From: Streptomyces alboflavus
Lineage (GTDB): Bacteria > Actinomycetota > Actinomycetes > Streptomycetales > Streptomycetaceae
Reading direction: 5' to 3'
DNA: 64,000 nucleotides
Assembly (NCBI RefSeq): GCF_000716675.1
Contig: NZ_JNXT01000007.1
Coordinates: 62,001-126,000, forward strand
Made by a program: the position numbers and the translations under genes. Under the pieces are notes generated by a model, which saw only the letters and a program-made list of their open reading frames with translations, was not told the origin of the DNA and did no database searches. Shown here in pieces: positions 32,455-42,011 of this stretch. Position 1 is the first letter of the stretch; every line of letters starts with the position of its first letter.

Positions 32455-34191
32455 TCAGTACGGCGCCTGCCACACCACCGTCGTCCCGCCCCCGTCGTCC
32501 CCGATGCCCGGCCCGTACCAACTGGCGCCCCCCAGGGACTCCGCGCGCCGTTTGAGGTTCTTCAGGCCGCTGCGGCGGCCGCCCTCCGTGATGCCGACGC
32601 CGTCGTCCGCGACGGTCAGGCGCACGCCCCGCGCCCCGTCCGGCAGGACCAGCGTGGCGTCGACGACGACGTCGATGCGGGCGGCCGCCGCGTGCCGGAA
32701 GGCGTTCGAGAGGGCCTCGCGGAGCGCGGCGATGAGGTTCTTGCCGGTGAGTTCCCCGACGACCGTGTCGACGGGGCCCACGAAGTGGTGGGAGGGCTTG
32801 AAGCCGAGCGGCACGGCCGCCATGTTGATCTCGCGCAGGACGCGTGTGCGCAGGCCCGCGGGCGCCTCGGCGGGCCCCTGCTGGAGCGCGAAGATGGCCG
32901 TACGGATCTCCTGGATCGTCACGTCCAGCTCGTCGACGGCCTGGCCGACGCCCTGCTGCACCTCCGGCACGACGGACCGCCGCTGGGCGCTCTCCAACAT
33001 CATCCCGGTGGCGAAGAGCCGCTGGATGACGAGGTCGTGCAGATCGCGGGCGATCCGGTCGCGGTCCTCGTAGACGGCGAGGCGCTCCCGGTCGCGCTGC
33101 GCCTCGGCCATCATCAGCGCGAGGGCGGCCTGCGAGGCGAACTGGGCGGCCAGGGTCCGCTCGGCCTCGGTGAAGGGGCGTGCCCCCCGCTCGCGGGGCG
33201 TGACGAGCGTCCCGAGGACCCGGCCGTCGCTCTGCAGGGGCAGCATCATGGCGGGCCCGTAGCCGCGCGCGAGGTCGGTCATGATGCGCGGGTCGGTGGC
33301 CGCGTCGTCGATGAACACGGCCCGGCCGTCGAGCAGGTCGGCGATGATGCGGCTCTCCGGAGGCACCACCACGCCGAGCGCCCCGCTGGGCCGGTCCGAG
33401 GAGACCGCGACGATCTCCATGCCGCCCTCCTCGTCGGGCAGCAGCACGATGCCCGCCGCCGAGTCGGCCAGATGGCGCGCCTGCTCCGCGACCACCGCGA
33501 GGGCGTCCTCCGCGTCGGAGCCGGACAGCAGCGCCGTGGTGACCGCCACGGAGCCGTCGATCCACCGCTCGCGCTGCTTGGCGGCCTCGTACAGGCGCGC
33601 GTTGCCGATCGCGATGCCCGCCTCCGTGGCGAGGACGCGCACCATGTGCACGTCGTAGTCGTTGAACTCGCCGCCGTCGCGCTTCTCCGTGAGGTAGAGG
33701 TTGCCGAAGATCTCCCCCTGGACGCGGATCGGCACCCCCAGGAAGCCCCGCATCGGCGGGTGGTGGGCGGGAAAGCCGCAGGAGCGCGGGTCGGACGCCA
33801 GGTCGGCGAGGCGCAGCGTCTCCGGCTGGTGGATGAGCGCGCCGAGCAGCCCGCGGTGTCCGTCGGGGAGGCGGCCGATGCGGGCCGCGGCGGCCTCGTC
33901 GATGCCGGTGTAGACGAAGTCGGCGAGCCCGTCGCCGTCTTCGGAGACGACGCCGATGGCCGCGTAGCGGGCGTCCGTGAGCTCGGCCGCGGTCTCGCAG
34001 ATGCGGTCCAGGGTCGTATGCAGTTCCAGACCGGTGCCGACGGAACGCATCGCCTCCAGGAGCTGCGGTACGCGTGCGGTCAGCTCGGTGGAAAGACCCT
34101 GGAGGCTGCGGGTCGCCTGGCCCGCGACCTCCGCCGGGTCCGGGCTGCCTTCGGGAGGCGGGGTGGGGGCGGGCGCCGGGGGGACGGACAT
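32455..34191 (-). CDS. GAF-domain sensor histidine kinase (DevS/DosS-like)
   Basis: 578 residues, soluble. Two GAF domains lie at ~50-195 and ~215-360. Then comes a HisKA_3 dimerisation domain with the phospho-accepting His (~384) in EDRDRIARDLHDLVIQRLF, and a GHKL ATPase domain with NAFRHAAA, VADDGVGI and GLKNLKRRAESLGG. The layout matches the DevS/DosS group, whose GAF-bound haem senses oxygen, NO or CO. Whether haem is bound here is not shown. No response regulator is next to it, so it is an orphan. It lies directly downstream of the cytochrome bd operon. The ATG at 34191 follows a -10 box by six bases. Confidence 0.92.
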   Translation of the reverse strand: MSVPPAPAPTPPPEGSPDPAEVAGQATRSLQGLSTELTARVPQLLEAMRSVGTGLELHTTLDRICETAAELTDARYAAIGVVSEDGDGLADFVYTGIDEAAAARIGRLPDGHRGLLGALIHQPETLRLADLASDPRSCGFPAHHPPMRGFLGVPIRVQGEIFGNLYLTEKRDGGEFNDYDVHMVRVLATEAGIAIGNARLYEAAKQRERWIDGSVAVTTALLSGSDAEDALAVVAEQARHLADSAAGIVLLPDEEGGMEIVAVSSDRPSGALGVVVPPESRIIADLLDGRAVFIDDAATDPRIMTDLARGYGPAMMLPLQSDGRVLGTLVTPRERGARPFTEAERTLAAQFASQAALALMMAEAQRDRERLAVYEDRDRIARDLHDLVIQRLFATGMMLESAQRRSVVPEVQQGVGQAVDELDVTIQEIRTAIFALQQGPAEAPAGLRTRVLREINMAAVPLGFKPSHHFVGPVDTVVGELTGKNLIAALREALSNAFRHAAAARIDVVVDATLVLPDGARGVRLTVADDGVGITEGGRRSGLKNLKRRAESLGGASWYGPGIGDDGGGTTVVWQAPY

Positions 34192-34197
34192 GCCTTG

Positions 34198-34203
34198 AGC
34201 GTA
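34198..34203 (-). promoter_or_regulatory. -10 box for the GAF kinase, probable leaderless start
   Basis: TACGCT on the minus strand fits TANNNT and is followed by exactly six bases (CAAGGC) before the ATG at 34191. TTTCCA 17 bases further upstream could be a weak -35. Confidence 0.55.
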
Positions 34204-34306
34204 GTTAGTCCGATTTGCCGTGGAAAGTCGAACCTTCACCGGCTCCTGGCCCCGGCGGATGGCGGCCATCGGCGTCACCCGCCCACCGAGGCCGTCACGC
34301 TCACCG

Positions 34307-37300
34307 TCAGCTCCCGACCGCGACCTCGACACCGGCCCCGGGCCCGGCCCCGACCCCGGCCAGCGCGTCCCCCGCCGACTCCCGCTCCCGCATCCGCCGC
34401 AGCGGCCCGTCCACGGCCACCAGCTCCGCGTACGCCCCGCGCTGCGCGACCCGCCCCTCGTCCAGGACGAGCACCTCGTCCACCGCGTCGAGCCCGGCGA
34501 GCCGGTGCGTGATGAGCAGCGTCGTCCGGCCCTCCGTGGCCGCGAGCAGGTCGGCGGTGAGGGCGTCGGCGGTCGGCAGGTCGAGGTGTTCGGCGGGCTC
34601 GTCGAGTACGAGGACGGGGAAGTCGGCGAGCAGGGCGCGGGCGAGCGCGAGGCGCTGCCGCTGGCCTCCGGAGAGGCGTGCCCCGTGTTCGCCGACGAGC
34701 GTGTCGAGCCCGTCGGGCAGGGAGGCCACCCAGCCGTCGAGCCGGGCCCGCCCGAGTGCCGCGTACAGCTCGTCGTCGCTCGCGTCCTTGCGGGCGAGCA
34801 GCAGGTTCTCGCGCACGGAGCTGTCGAAGACGTGGGCGTCCTGGGCGCACAGGCCGACGAAGCGGCGCACGGTGTCGCCGTCGAGCGCCGTCACGTCGGT
34901 GCCGCCCAGTGTGTACGTCCCCTCGGACGTGCCCAGGAAGCGCAGCAGGACCTGGGCGAGCGTGGTCTTGCCGGACCCGGAAGGGCCGACCACGGCGACG
35001 CGGCGGCCGCGCTCCAGGGTGAGGGAGACGTCCGCGAGCGCGTCCCGCTCCTGGCCTTCGTGGCGGGCCCGCAGCGCGTCCAGGCGCAGCGGGAAGGGCG
35101 TCCGCGGGGCCTGTGCGGGGTCGGCAGGGTCACAGACGGGTTCGGGGGCGTCGAGGATCTCGTGGACCCGCTCGGCGCTCTTGCGGACGCGCTGGCGGTA
35201 CTGCACGGCGAGCGGCAGCCCGAGGACGGCCTCGAACGCGGCGAGCGGGGTGAGGACGACCACGGCGAGCGCGACGCCGCTGAGCCGTCCGTCGTGCAGG
35301 CCCTGGACGCCGACGAGGGCCGCGGCGGCCACGGTGAGACCGGTGGCCAGCGCGGTGAGCCCGTCGCCGAGCGCGGTGGCGGCCGCCGTCCGGGAGGCGA
35401 TCCGGGTCAGCTCGGCGTCGGCTTCCTTCGCCCGGTCGGTACGCCGGCGCAGGGCGCCCGCGACCGTCAGCTCCGCCGTCCCCGTGAGCAGGTCGGCGAC
35501 CCTCGTGGCGAGCACCCCGCGCGCGGGGGCCAGCCTGCGCTCCGCGCGACGGGCGACGGCGCCGCTCACCAGGGGCACGCCCACCCCGGCGGCCAGCAGG
35601 CCCACGGCGAGGACGGCGCCGGCCTCCGGGAGCAGCCACGCGGTGAAGCCGACGGATCCCAGGCCGACGGCAGCCGCGGCGCCTGCGGGCAGCAGCCAGC
35701 GCAGCCAGTAGTCCTGGAGGGCGTCCACGTCGGCGACGAGGCGGGACAGCAGGTCGCCGCGCCGGGTCGTCCGCAGGCCCGCGGGGGCGAGGCGTTCCAG
35801 GCGCCGGAACACCGCGACCCTGGTGTCGGCCAGCATCCGCAGCACCGCGTCGTGCGACACCAGGCGCTCGGCGTACCGGAAGACGGCCCGTCCGATGCCG
35901 AAGGCGCGGGTCGCCGTGACGGCGATCATCAGGTACATCACCGGGGGCTGTTCGGAGGCCCGCGAGATCAGCCACCCGGAGGTGGCCATGAGCCCCACGG
36001 CACTGCCGACGGCGAGGCTCCCGAGGAGCAGGGCGAGCGCCAGCCTGCCCTTGCGCTGCCGCGCCGCCGCCCGCACCCGGGCCAGATCCTCGCCCTGTCG
36101 ACGGGAACCCTCCCTCGCGCCCGCCCGTTCTCCGAGAGAGACGGCCTGACCGAGCAAGTCGCCGCCCACGGAAGCGGATCCCGCACCGCCGCCGTCACGG
36201 TCGGCGCGGCCCTCACGGCCACCGCTCCCCGCCCCGGGGCCCGCGCGGCCACTCAGCTCGACCCCGCCGCCCGCACGACTGCCGAGCCCACCACCACCGT
36301 TGCCGTCGCCGCCGTCGTCAGCCCCGCCCACCACGGCATCCACCCGGACCACCCGGTCGGCGACCCCCAGCAACGCGGGCCGGTGGACCACCATCACCAC
36401 GGTCCGGCCCACGGCCAGCCTCCGCACCGCCTCGACGATGCCCGCCTCGGTCTCCCCGTCCAGCGCGGCGGTCGGCTCGTCCAGGAGCACCACGGGCCGG
36501 TCGGCCAGGAACGCCCGGGCCAGCGCGATCCGTTGCCGCTGCCCGGCGGAGAGCCCGGCCCCGTCCTCCCCCAGGACGGTCTCGACGCCCCGGGGCAGCC
36601 CGGCCACGAACTCCCCGGCGCCCGCGGCCCGCAGCGCCTCCACGACGTCCGCGTCCGCCGCTCCCGGGCGGGCAAGGCGCACGTTCTCGGCGATGGTCCC
36701 GGCGAACAGGTGCGGCCGCTGCGGCACCCAGGCGACCCGCTCGCGCCACCCGTCGAGGGACACGTCGGCGAGGTCGGCGCCCCCGACGAGGGCGCGTCCC
36801 GCGGTGGGCCGCACAAAGCCCAACAGCACGTTCAGGAGGGTCGACTTGCCCGACCCGCTGGGCCCCACCAGGGCCACCGTCTCCCCGGGCTCGACCGCGA
36901 ACGACACCCCACGGACAGCGTCGGCCGCCCGCCCCGAGTACCGGACAGTCACCCCGTCCACCGCCACGCCGACCGCACCGCCCGCGGGCACAACTCCCGT
37001 ACCCCCGGCCGGGACCGGCGCCTCAAGGACGGCGAAGATCTCCTCCGCCGCGGCCACTCCCTCGACCGCCGCGTGATACCGCGCGCCGACCTGCCGCAGC
37101 GGCAGATACGCCTCGGGCGCGAGAATCAGGATCACCAGGCCGTCGTACAGCTCCATGTTCCCGTGGACGAGCCGCATGCCGATGGTGACGGCGACCAGCG
37201 CCACCGAGATCGTCGCGAGCAGTTCCAGGGCGAACGACGACAGGAACGCGATGCGCAGCGTCCGCATCGTCGCCCGCCGGTACTCCCCGGTGATCTTCCG

Positions 37301-37978
37301 GATCGACTCGGCCTGTGCCTTGGCCCGGCCGAACACCTTCAGCGTCGGCAGTCCCGCGACCACGTCCAGGAAGTGTCCGGACAGCCGGGAGAGCAGTTGC
37401 CACTGGCGGTCCATACGGGCCTGGGTGGCCCAGCCGATCAGCATCATGAAGATCGGGATGAGCGGCAGCGTGCCCACGATGATCGCCGCGGACACCCAGT
37501 CCTCGGTGACCACCCGGAGCAGCACGGCCGCCGGGACCACCACGGCGAGCCCCAACTGCGGCAGATAGCGCGAGAAGTAGTCGTCGAGCGCGTCCACGCC
37601 CCGCGTGGCCAGGGTGATCAGGGACCCCGTCCGCTGACCGCTCAACCACCCCGGGCCCAGCTCCCCCGCCCGCTCCAGGAGCCGCCCCCGCAGCTCCGAC
37701 TTGACCGCCGCGCTCGCCCGGTGCGCGGCGAGTTCGGTCAGCCACGACACCGCCGCCCGGCCCACGGCCACGGCCACGAGCAGGGCCAGCGGTGTCCTCA
37801 CCGCACCGACGCCGTAGCCGTGCTGGAAGCCGCCCACCACGATCTCGGCGATCAGCATGGCCTGGGCGACGACCAGCCCCGCCCCGGCCAGGCCGAGGAC
37901 CACCACCGCGGCCAGGAAGAAACGGGTGGAGCGGGCGTACCGGAGCAGACGCGGGTCGATCGGTTTCACGTGAAACAC
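34307..37978 (-). CDS. cydDC: Fused CydD-CydC ABC exporter
   Basis: 1223 residues, both half-transporters in one chain. In E. coli CydDC exports cysteine or glutathione and is required for cytochrome bd assembly. The first half has six membrane helices (~15-310) and a nucleotide-binding domain with Walker A GPSGSGKST (~370) and VVLLDEPTAALDG. A Gly/Asp/Arg-rich linker (~555-645) follows. The second half repeats the pattern with GPSGSGKTT (~996) and LVLDEPAEHLDLP. The start is GTG at 37978, and the first codons (MFHVK) are the parS site at 37963-37976. It is 70 bases after cydB, in the cyd operon. Fusion is usual in actinobacteria. Confidence 0.95.
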   Translation of the reverse strand: MFHVKPIDPRLLRYARSTRFFLAAVVVLGLAGAGLVVAQAMLIAEIVVGGFQHGYGVGAVRTPLALLVAVAVGRAAVSWLTELAAHRASAAVKSELRGRLLERAGELGPGWLSGQRTGSLITLATRGVDALDDYFSRYLPQLGLAVVVPAAVLLRVVTEDWVSAAIIVGTLPLIPIFMMLIGWATQARMDRQWQLLSRLSGHFLDVVAGLPTLKVFGRAKAQAESIRKITGEYRRATMRTLRIAFLSSFALELLATISVALVAVTIGMRLVHGNMELYDGLVILILAPEAYLPLRQVGARYHAAVEGVAAAEEIFAVLEAPVPAGGTGVVPAGGAVGVAVDGVTVRYSGRAADAVRGVSFAVEPGETVALVGPSGSGKSTLLNVLLGFVRPTAGRALVGGADLADVSLDGWRERVAWVPQRPHLFAGTIAENVRLARPGAADADVVEALRAAGAGEFVAGLPRGVETVLGEDGAGLSAGQRQRIALARAFLADRPVVLLDEPTAALDGETEAGIVEAVRRLAVGRTVVMVVHRPALLGVADRVVRVDAVVGGADDGGDGNGGGGLGSRAGGGVELSGRAGPGAGSGGREGRADRDGGGAGSASVGGDLLGQAVSLGERAGAREGSRRQGEDLARVRAAARQRKGRLALALLLGSLAVGSAVGLMATSGWLISRASEQPPVMYLMIAVTATRAFGIGRAVFRYAERLVSHDAVLRMLADTRVAVFRRLERLAPAGLRTTRRGDLLSRLVADVDALQDYWLRWLLPAGAAAAVGLGSVGFTAWLLPEAGAVLAVGLLAAGVGVPLVSGAVARRAERRLAPARGVLATRVADLLTGTAELTVAGALRRRTDRAKEADAELTRIASRTAAATALGDGLTALATGLTVAAAALVGVQGLHDGRLSGVALAVVVLTPLAAFEAVLGLPLAVQYRQRVRKSAERVHEILDAPEPVCDPADPAQAPRTPFPLRLDALRARHEGQERDALADVSLTLERGRRVAVVGPSGSGKTTLAQVLLRFLGTSEGTYTLGGTDVTALDGDTVRRFVGLCAQDAHVFDSSVRENLLLARKDASDDELYAALGRARLDGWVASLPDGLDTLVGEHGARLSGGQRQRLALARALLADFPVLVLDEPAEHLDLPTADALTADLLAATEGRTTLLITHRLAGLDAVDEVLVLDEGRVAQRGAYAELVAVDGPLRRMRERESAGDALAGVGAGPGAGVEVAVGS
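37963..37976. other. parS site (perfect)
   Basis: GTTTCACGTGAAAC is the perfect 14-base Streptomyces ParB-binding palindrome. It overlaps the start codon region of cydDC and encodes residues FHVK of its N-terminus. Confidence 0.9.
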
Positions 37979-38048
37979 ACCCTCCCAAGGAGCGTGGGTG
38001 TACGGAGAGTTGGCTCCGTACCCGGAGAGGCCCGGTGCACGGGCGGGC

Positions 38049-39068
38049 TCAGTGCGCGGTGTCGGCCGGAAGGTCCGGCGCGATGTGCTGCGTGCCGATG
38101 CGCTTGCGGAACACCCAGTAGGTCCACGACTGGTAGAGCAGCACGACCGGGGTCGCGATGCCCGCGCACCACGTCATGATCTTCAAGGTGTAGGGCGTGG
38201 ACGAGGCGTTGGTGACCGTGAGGCTCCAGTCCTCGTTCAGCGACGACGGCATGACGTTCGGGAAGAGCGTCAGGAAGAGCATCGCCACGGCGGCGATGAT
38301 GGTCAGTCCCGAGAAGGCGAATGACCATCCCTCGCGCCCGAGTTGGATCGCCACGATGGCCGAGACCAGGGCCACCACCGCCACGATCATCGCGGCCAGG
38401 CTCGTGCCGTCGCCGTTGTCGACCTGGGTCCAGCCGAGGAAGCCGAGCGCGAGCACCGCCGTGAGCAGCCCCAGGGTGAGCGCCAGCTTCCGGGCCCGCA
38501 TCCGGATGTCGCCCACCGTCTTCAGCGCCGTGAACACCGCGCCGTGGAAGGTGAACAGCGTGAGCGTGACCAGACCGCCCAGGATCGAGTACGGGTTGAG
38601 CAGATCCCAGAAGTTGCCCACGTACTCCTTCTGCGCGTCGATCTTCACGCCGCGCACGATGTTGCCGAAGGCCACGCCCCACAGGAGGGCCGGGAGCAGC
38701 GAGGTCCAGAAGATCGCGTGTTCCCAGTTGGTCTGCCAGCGCTCCTCGGGCCGCTTCGCCCGGTACTCGAAGGCGACACCGCGCACGATCAGGCAGACCA
38801 GGATGAGCAGCAGCGGCAGATAGAAGCCGGAGAACAGCGTGGCGTACCACTCGGGGAAGGCCGCGAAGGTCGCGCCGCCCGCCGAGAGCAGCCACACCTC
38901 GTTGCCGTCCCAGACCGGACCGATGGTGTTGATCAGAACACGCTTCTCGGTCCGGTCGCGGGCGAGCAGCTTGGTGAGGACACCCACCCCGAAGTCGAAG
39001 CCTTCGAGGAAGAAGTAGCCGATCCACAGGACGGCGATCAGGACGAACCAGACGTCGTGCAGTTCCAT
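38049..39068 (-). CDS. cydB: Cytochrome bd oxidase subunit II
   Basis: 339 residues with about nine membrane helices. It is the structural partner of CydA in the quinol oxidase. The N-terminus MELHDVWFVLIAVLWIGYFFLEGFDFGVG is the family hallmark, given here in part as FFLEGFDFGVG (residues ~19-29), followed by VLINTIGPVWDGNEVWLL (~44-61). It starts 14 bases after the cydA stop and precedes cydDC, giving the order cydA-cydB-cydDC. The protein is in the plasma membrane. No unusual features were seen. Confidence 0.97.
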   Translation of the reverse strand: MELHDVWFVLIAVLWIGYFFLEGFDFGVGVLTKLLARDRTEKRVLINTIGPVWDGNEVWLLSAGGATFAAFPEWYATLFSGFYLPLLLILVCLIVRGVAFEYRAKRPEERWQTNWEHAIFWTSLLPALLWGVAFGNIVRGVKIDAQKEYVGNFWDLLNPYSILGGLVTLTLFTFHGAVFTALKTVGDIRMRARKLALTLGLLTAVLALGFLGWTQVDNGDGTSLAAMIVAVVALVSAIVAIQLGREGWSFAFSGLTIIAAVAMLFLTLFPNVMPSSLNEDWSLTVTNASSTPYTLKIMTWCAGIATPVVLLYQSWTYWVFRKRIGTQHIAPDLPADTAH

Positions 39069-39082
39069 GTGCGCCCAGCTCC

Positions 39083-40627
39083 TTAGTACGAGAAGGCCAT
39101 GGGCCGGTCGGCATCGGCGTCGGCGTCGCTGTCCGCGCTCGCCCCGCCGGGCGGGCCGCCGATCTTGGTGGGCGGGTTGAGGTCGGCCTCGGTCAGCTCG
39201 GGCGGGCCCTTCCTGACGTACTTGAGGAGCAGCCTGACCTCGATGACGGCGAGGATCGCGTAGATCAGCGTGAAGACGATCAGCGAGGTGAGGACCTCAC
39301 CCTGCGAGACACCGGGGGAGACCGCGTCCTCGGTCTTCAGGACGCCGTAGACGACCCAGGGCTGGCGGCCCGTCTCGGTGAAGATCCAGCCCCAGGCGGT
39401 GCCGATGAGGGGGAAGATCAGCGTCCACTGCGAGAGCCGCCACCACCAGATCCCGAGCTTCGGCGCCAGCTCCTTGTTCTTGGTGAGCATCAGCTTCGGT
39501 ACGTCGTCCGCGCCGGTGTGGTGCTCGGGGGCGAGCCAGAACTTCCGCCTGGTGAGCCAGAGTCCGGCGGTGCACAGGGCCATCGAGACGCCGCCGAAGC
39601 CGATCATCCAGCGGTAGGACCAGTACGCGGTGGGGATGTTGGGCCGGTAGTCGCCGGGGCCGAACTTCTCCTGGGCTTCCTTGTTGAGGTCGTTGATGCC
39701 GGGGATCTCCGCGCTGAAGTTGTTCTTCGCGAGGAAGGAGAGGACCCCGGGGATCTCTATGGCGACCTCGTTGTGGCCCTTGGCGACGTCGCCGTACGCG
39801 AAGAGCGAGAACGGTGCCGGTTTCTCGGACTCCCACAGGGCCTCGGCGGCCGACATCTTCATCGGCTGCTGCTCGTACATGACCTTGCCGAGCGTGTCCG
39901 CGCTGATCACGGTGAGCAGGGTGCCGACGAACGCGGTCACCAGGCCGAGCCGCAGCGACATCCGCATGGTCCGGACGTGCTGCTTCTTGCGCAGGTGGAA
40001 GATCGCGATGCCGGTCACGAAGGCGCCGCCGACCAGGATGGTCGCCGCGATGACGTGGAAGAAGTTGACGAGCGTCGTCTCCTGGAACAGCACCTTCGCG
40101 AAGTCGGTGAGCTCGGCGCGCTTCTTGCCGTCCCGCTCGGTGATCCTGTAGCCGACCGGGTGCTGCATAAAGGCGTTCGCAGCGATGATGAAGTACGCCG
40201 ACAGGATCGTGCCGATGGACACCATCCAGATCGTCGCGCAGTGCAGCTTCTTCGGCAGCTTGTCCCAGCCGAAGATCCACAGACCGATGAAGGTCGACTC
40301 GAAGAAGAAGGCGATCAGGGCCTCGAAGGCCAGCGGGGCGCCGAAGACGTCGCCGACGAAGCGCGAGTAGTCGGACCAGTTCATGCCGAACTGGAACTCC
40401 TGCACGATGCCGGTGACGACGCCCATCGCGATGTTGATCAGGAACAGCTTGCCCCAGAACTTGGTGGCTCTGAGGTAGTGCTCCTTGCCCGTCCGCACCC
40501 ACGCTGTCTCGAGGATCGCCGTGAGGGCGGCCAGGGAGATCGTCAGGGGGACGAAGAGGAAGTGGTAGACGGTGGTGATGCCGAACTGCCATCGCGCCAG
40601 TGTTTCCGGCGCCAGAGCCAGGTCCAC
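39083..40627 (-). CDS. cydA: Cytochrome bd oxidase subunit I
   Basis: 514 residues, nine or so membrane helices. It reduces O2 to water with menaquinol or ubiquinol using haems b558, b595 and d, with high oxygen affinity. The conserved early histidine is in TTVYHFLFVPLT, the second in LVNFFHVIAATIL, and the GRQPW motif is in FTETGRQPWVVYG. The Q-loop is short, as in the actinobacterial S-type. A Rex operator lies about 85 bases upstream, so expression should rise when NADH/NAD+ is high (low oxygen). It heads the cyd operon. Confidence 0.98.
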   Translation of the reverse strand: MDLALAPETLARWQFGITTVYHFLFVPLTISLAALTAILETAWVRTGKEHYLRATKFWGKLFLINIAMGVVTGIVQEFQFGMNWSDYSRFVGDVFGAPLAFEALIAFFFESTFIGLWIFGWDKLPKKLHCATIWMVSIGTILSAYFIIAANAFMQHPVGYRITERDGKKRAELTDFAKVLFQETTLVNFFHVIAATILVGGAFVTGIAIFHLRKKQHVRTMRMSLRLGLVTAFVGTLLTVISADTLGKVMYEQQPMKMSAAEALWESEKPAPFSLFAYGDVAKGHNEVAIEIPGVLSFLAKNNFSAEIPGINDLNKEAQEKFGPGDYRPNIPTAYWSYRWMIGFGGVSMALCTAGLWLTRRKFWLAPEHHTGADDVPKLMLTKNKELAPKLGIWWWRLSQWTLIFPLIGTAWGWIFTETGRQPWVVYGVLKTEDAVSPGVSQGEVLTSLIVFTLIYAILAVIEVRLLLKYVRKGPPELTEADLNPPTKIGGPPGGASADSDADADADRPMAFSY

Positions 40628-40710
40628 GTCGACTTCTCCTTACGTGCCGTGGTCTACGCGGCAGTGTGCCCCTTATGTCAGGGACATCCCTGGAGCAACT
40701 GGGACACGCT

Positions 40711-40726
40711 TGTGAACGCGTTCACA
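40711..40726. promoter_or_regulatory. Rex operator of the cyd operon
   Basis: TGTGAACGCGTTCACA is a perfect 16-base palindrome and matches the Rex operator TTGTGAANNNNTTCACAA, with one outer mismatch on the right. Rex is the NADH-sensing repressor first characterised on the S. coelicolor cyd promoter. TTCACAA at 40727 adds a further half-site, so two overlapping registers are possible. Confidence 0.92.
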
Positions 40727-40868
40727 TTCACAAGCATTATGTCGCACGTACGGTCGACGCCCGTCAGGGGGGTCCCCCTTACCGACGGGAACGGGCCACA
40801 GGGAACGACGACCGGCCACCGCACCACACCCGCGCACCCACGCACCCACGAGGGCCCCACACACAACA

Positions 40869-40904
40869 GAACTCGCGAGGTGGCAGCCGCCACCTCGCGA
40901 GTTC
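40869..40904 (-). terminator. Terminator hairpin of hisC
   Basis: GAACTCGCGAGGTGGC (40869-40884) is perfectly complementary to GCCACCTCGCGAGTTC (40889-40904) with a four-base loop AGCC. It lies 28 bases beyond the hisC stop and would also stop read-through from cydA's antisense side. There is no T-tract. Confidence 0.85.
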
Positions 40905-40931
40905 CCACGTCCTCGCCCCGCCCCGGGAGCG

Positions 40932-42011
40932 CTAGAGCTCCTTACGGAACGCCTCCGCCGCCTGCAGGAAGATGTCGTTGGCCTCGGTCTCCCCGATCGT
41001 GACCCGAACCCCCTCGCCCGCGAACGGCCGCACGACCACACCCGCCTTCTCGCACGCCGCCGCGAAGTCCACCGTACGGTCGTCCAGCCGCAGCCACACG
41101 AAGTTCGCCTGCGTCTCCGGGACCGTCCAGCCCTGGTCACGCAGCACGTCGACCACGCGTGCGCGCTCGCCCACCAGCGCGCCGACCCGGCCCATCAGCT
41201 CGTCCTCGGCGCGCAGCGAGGCCACCGCCGCGTCCTGCGCCAGCTGGCTCACGCCGAAGGGCACCGCCGTCTTGCGCAGCGCGGCGGCCACCGGCTCGTG
41301 GCCGACCGCGAAGCCGACCCGCAGTCCCGCAAGGCCGTACGCCTTGGAGAACGTACGCAGCACGCAGACGTTCGGCCGGTCGCGGTAGATCTCGATGCCG
41401 TCCGGCACCTCGGGATCGCGGATGAACTCCCGGTACGCCTCGTCGAGCACGACGAGGACATCGCCCGGCACCCGGTCGAGGAAGCGTTCCAGCTCGGCCC
41501 GGCGCACCACCGTGCCCGTGGGGTTGTTGGGGTTGCAGACGAAGATCAGGCGGGTGCGGTCGGTGACCGCGGCGGCCATGGCGTCCAGGTCGTGCACCTC
41601 GCCCGACGTCAGCGGCACCCGTACCGACGTGGCGCCGCTGACCTGCGTGATGATCGGGTACGCCTCGAAGGAGCGCCACGCGTAGATCACTTCGTCGCCC
41701 GGACCCGCGGTGGCCTGGATCAGCTGCTGGGCGACGCCGACGGAACCGGTGCCGGTGGCGATGTGCGAGACGGGCACGCCGAAGCGGTCGGCCAGCTCAT
41801 TCATCAGGCCGGTGCAGGCCATGTCGGGGTAGCGGTTGAAGCTCCCGGCCGTGGCGAGCACGCTCTCCATGACACCGGGCAACGGCGGGTAGGGGTTCTC
41901 GTTCGAGGACAGCTTGTAGGCCACCGGACCGCCGGCCGCGGCGGGCCTGCCCGGCTTGTAGGTGGGAATACCCTCCAGCTCGGCGCGCAGCCTCGGGTTC
42001 GTCTCACTCAC
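40932..42011 (-). CDS. hisC: Histidinol-phosphate / aromatic aminotransferase
   Basis: 359-residue fold-type I PLP enzyme of the HisC family. Features are [14 protein letters not shown] near residue 33, CNPNNPTG near ~157, VLDEAYREF, and the PLP-binding lysine in [16 protein letters not shown] (~216). The GTG at 42011 is used because AGGAGG lies seven bases upstream; an ATG five to six codons earlier overlaps that ribosome site. No other his genes are nearby, so it is likely a second HisC-like enzyme. With pheA in the same chromosomal region, an aromatic-amino-acid role (phenylpyruvate amination) is plausible but not shown. It is monocistronic, ended by a strong hairpin. Confidence 0.88.
   Translation of the reverse strand: MSETNPRLRAELEGIPTYKPGRPAAAGGPVAYKLSSNENPYPPLPGVMESVLATAGSFNRYPDMACTGLMNELADRFGVPVSHIATGTGSVGVAQQLIQATAGPGDEVIYAWRSFEAYPIITQVSGATSVRVPLTSGEVHDLDAMAAAVTDRTRLIFVCNPNNPTGTVVRRAELERFLDRVPGDVLVVLDEAYREFIRDPEVPDGIEIYRDRPNVCVLRTFSKAYGLAGLRVGFAVGHEPVAAALRKTAVPFGVSQLAQDAAVASLRAEDELMGRVGALVGERARVVDVLRDQGWTVPETQANFVWLRLDDRTVDFAAACEKAGVVVRPFAGEGVRVTIGETEANDIFLQAAEAFRKEL

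Larger units (their letters stand above)
40628..40931. other. cydA promoter region and hisC trailer
   Basis: The 304 bases hold the Rex operator (40711-40726) nearest cydA and the strong hairpin that ends hisC (40869-40904). CATAAT (reverse strand, ~40735-40740) just upstream of the operator could be the cydA -10 box. Nothing else was recognised. Confidence 0.6.

Noticed and set aside
34220..38179. A 1319-codon open frame on the + strand opposite cydDC
   Set aside because: It is a composition shadow of a confident reverse-strand gene in very GC-rich DNA; the product is low-complexity Arg/Gly/Asp without any domain.
40932..42011. Member of a histidine biosynthesis operon
   Set aside because: Neighbours are the cyd operon and a LacI regulator; the gene has its own terminator and no his genes adjoin it.
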